Shown: one piece after another, positions 14,017 through 15,488 of the stretch
How the letters are laid out: each line of letters opens with the position of its first letter
Position numbering within the stretch: the first letter of the stretch is position 1
Assembly (NCBI GenBank): GCA_041477815.1
Contig: JBGOUV010000139.1
Location: 1-15,488, forward strand
DNA length: 15,488 nt
Direction: 5' to 3'
Origin: JBGOUV01 sp041477815
GTDB lineage: Bacteria > Acidobacteriota > Terriglobia > Bryobacterales > JACQDG01
Program-made: the position numbers and the translations under genes
Notes under the pieces: model-generated
What the model was told of the DNA's origin: nothing
Database searches by the model: none
What the model saw: the letters and a program-made list of their open reading frames with translations, nothing else

Positions 14017-15336
14017 GACGCTGGAGCCGGGAGCCGGGAACTCACGATGAACCAGTTCGAAGGCTCCCGGCCGGGTTTTGATGCGGTTTTCGAGCTGCGC
14101 CTCTTCGACCGTCTGGAGGATCTGGCGGAATAGAGGGCCGGGAGTGTATCCGGCGTCGAGCAGGTCATGGCCGGTTAGCAGGGGCGCCGGCCGGAGGGTT
14201 TCCGCCGGTAGTGCAGACCAGACGCGATGGACCAGGTCGTAGTTCTCCAGGTTGCGGTGGCTGGAGAGGCAGTCCAGCCGGTGCAACTCCAGGTGCTCCT
14301 CGAAGCCATCCAGTCGCAGGAAGCGCTTCAGGGTGCTCTGCTTCATGCGGGGGGCGTCCTTGAAGCGCAGGTGATTTTCCACCAGGGCGACGATGCGGTC
14401 GGTCTCGCGCCGCGAGAAACGGAGCCGCCCGCAGATCTCCTCGGCCATTCTGGCGCCGACCTCCACGTGTCCGTCGAAACGGATGCGCTCGGCGATCCGG
14501 AAGGTGGGGGGCTTGCCGACATCGTGCAGCAGCACCCCCATGGCCAGGGTGGGGGAGGGCCGGCGCAGCATCTCCAGCATGAGAAGGGTGTGGATCCAGA
14601 CGTCGCCTTCGGGGTGGAACTGCGGGGGCTGGGCGACACCTTTCAGGGCGGTGATCTCAGGGAGAATGTGGGGCAGCAGGCCGGTGGAATCGAGCAGCTC
14701 GAAACCAGGCCGGGCGCCGCCCTCGGTGAGGATACGCACCAGCTCATCGCGCACCCGCTCGACGGCGACACGGGTGATGGCGGCGCTTTGGGCGGTGATG
14801 GCGGCGAGGGTGCCGGATTCGATTTGAAACCCCAGCCGCGCGGCGAAGCGCACCGCCCGCAGCAGGCGCAGATGATCCTCGGCGAAGCGCTCGGCGGGGC
14901 CGCCGATGGCCCGGATCACGCCGGCCTCGAGGTCGCGGCGCCCGTCCACAAAGTCCAGCACCTCTTCGGTGACGGGGTTGAGGAGCAGCCCGTTGATGGT
15001 GAAGTCGCGGCGCCGGACGTCCTGCTCGGCGCTGGCGGTGAAAGTGACGCCGCTGGGGCGGCGGCCGTCCAGATAGGCGTGGTCGGATCGGAAGGTCGCG
15101 ATCTCCACCTGCACGCCGTCACGGCGCACCAGCATGACCCCAAACTGGGCGCCGACGGCGATGGCATCGGGGAACAACTCCTGCACCCGGGTGGGACGCG
15201 CGTCGGTGACCACGTCGTAGTCCTGGGGTTCGCGGCCCAGCAGCATGTCGCGAACGCAGCCGCCCGCGAACCAGGCGGCGTGTCCGGACGCCGACAGCTT
15301 CTCCACGATAGACAGGGCCAGGGATCGTCCGTTCAT
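13984..15336 (-). CDS. cca: CCA tRNA nucleotidyltransferase with HD domain
   Basis: This class II nucleotidyltransferase adds or repairs the 3' CCA of tRNAs; close relatives are poly(A) polymerases. The 450-residue protein shows AGGCVRDMLLGREPQDYDVV, with catalytic D39 and D41, and a third acidic candidate E78 (VQVEIATFR). RRRDFTINGL (108-117) and the DHLRLLRAVRFAARLGF segment (~154-170) are the family RNA and nucleotide motifs. An HD domain follows with H249, H271-D272 (LLHDVGK), H290 and H322, and so may give 2',3'-phosphoesterase activity as in E. coli Cca. The C-terminal tail after ~430 is variable. ATG 15336 overlaps the stop of the upstream gene (ATGA), so translation is probably coupled. 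The 3' end runs under the small membrane protein gene. Confidence 0.93.
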   Translation of the reverse strand: MNGRSLALSIVEKLSASGHAAWFAGGCVRDMLLGREPQDYDVVTDARPTRVQELFPDAIAVGAQFGVMLVRRDGVQVEIATFRSDHAYLDGRRPSGVTFTASAEQDVRRRDFTINGLLLNPVTEEVLDFVDGRRDLEAGVIRAIGGPAERFAEDHLRLLRAVRFAARLGFQIESGTLAAITAQSAAITRVAVERVRDELVRILTEGGARPGFELLDSTGLLPHILPEITALKGVAQPPQFHPEGDVWIHTLLMLEMLRRPSPTLAMGVLLHDVGKPPTFRIAERIRFDGHVEVGARMAEEICGRLRFSRRETDRIVALVENHLRFKDAPRMKQSTLKRFLRLDGFEEHLELHRLDCLSSHRNLENYDLVHRVWSALPAETLRPAPLLTGHDLLDAGYTPGPLFRQILQTVEEAQLENRIKTRPGAFELVHREFPAPGSSVLSGRGEDHPQ

Positions 15337-15488
15337 AGCAGCGTCAAGAGGTCGGCGAGGACGCCATAAGCGGTTTGGAGGGGTGTGGGGGCCAGCTCCA
15401 TGGTACCTATAGTGCCCATGAGGTCGGTGTGGAGGAGAAGCAGATTGCCGGTTCCGTGGGCGGAGGCCAGGGGGTCGGTTTGGCCGAC
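15333..15488 (-). CDS. Unidentified protein, C-terminal 51 residues only
   Basis: The frame is open from the right edge to TGA at 15333-15335 and overlaps the cca ATG by ATGA. The visible end includes ASAHGTGNLLLLHTDLMGTI and a final TAYGVLADLLTLL. I do not recognise a family. The overlap and the high-GC codon use support coding and co-transcription with cca. Confidence 0.5.
   Translation of the reverse strand, partial: VGQTDPLASAHGTGNLLLLHTDLMGTIGTMELAPTPLQTAYGVLADLLTLL

Noticed and set aside
14227..15369. 380-codon plus-strand frame opposite cca
   Set aside because: Gly/Gln/Val-rich shadow of an unmistakable CCA-adding enzyme.

Overview
The window is high-GC bacterial chromosome. Long antisense open frames shadow almost every gene, as expected at this GC. 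I infer an acidobacterium (Solibacter/Bryobacter-like). The grounds are the DUF433/DUF5615 toxin-antitoxin pair, the CPxCG...FCPxD zinc-ribbon membrane protein, the secreted PPC-domain protein, a TIM-barrel sugar isomerase beside an orphan sugar-binding lipoprotein, and TAnnAT -10 boxes running into G-runs. This placement comes from family composition only; there is no rRNA marker.

Layout. 1-1237 (-): uvrC, cut by the left edge. 1400-2033 (+): a DUF433 antitoxin overlapping a DUF5615 PIN-like toxin that carries a one-base frameshift. 2187-3932 (+): a secreted, VPS62-like protein, possibly on a leaderless mRNA. 3972-4014: first copy of a double-hairpin repeat. 4067-5236 (-): an isolated cpaE/tadZ. 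5237-5829: almost 600 bp without a convincing gene, but with two related palindromes 42 bp apart, a cluster of hairpins and a possible promoter. 5830-9136 (+): a tight four-gene operon (TIM-barrel isomerase, small chorismate mutase, zinc-ribbon membrane protein, sugar-binding lipoprotein). 9200-10642 (+): a probable undescribed metallopeptidase with HExxGH and ExxxD motifs. 10623-12629 (-): a secreted PPC-domain protein that converges on it with a 20-bp overlap. 12671-12713 (-): second repeat copy. 12743-13774 (-): a polytopic acyltransferase. 13882-14016 (+): a 44-residue membrane protein with very strong expression signals. 13984-15336 (-): cca, coupled by ATGA to an unidentified gene cut by the right edge.

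How the genes work together. uvrC and cca are housekeeping. The 5830-9136 operon may link handling of a sugar or polyol to a periplasmic binding protein, but no ABC ATPase or permease is present and the role of the chorismate mutase there is unclear. The strongest novel signals are four. First, the repeat 39-29 nt after two stop codons, whose four sequence differences all preserve base pairing. Second, the HExxGH/ExxxD protein. Third, the tandem palindromes. Fourth, the 44-residue membrane protein. I saw no CRISPR array, transposase, tRNA, rRNA or obvious defence island.
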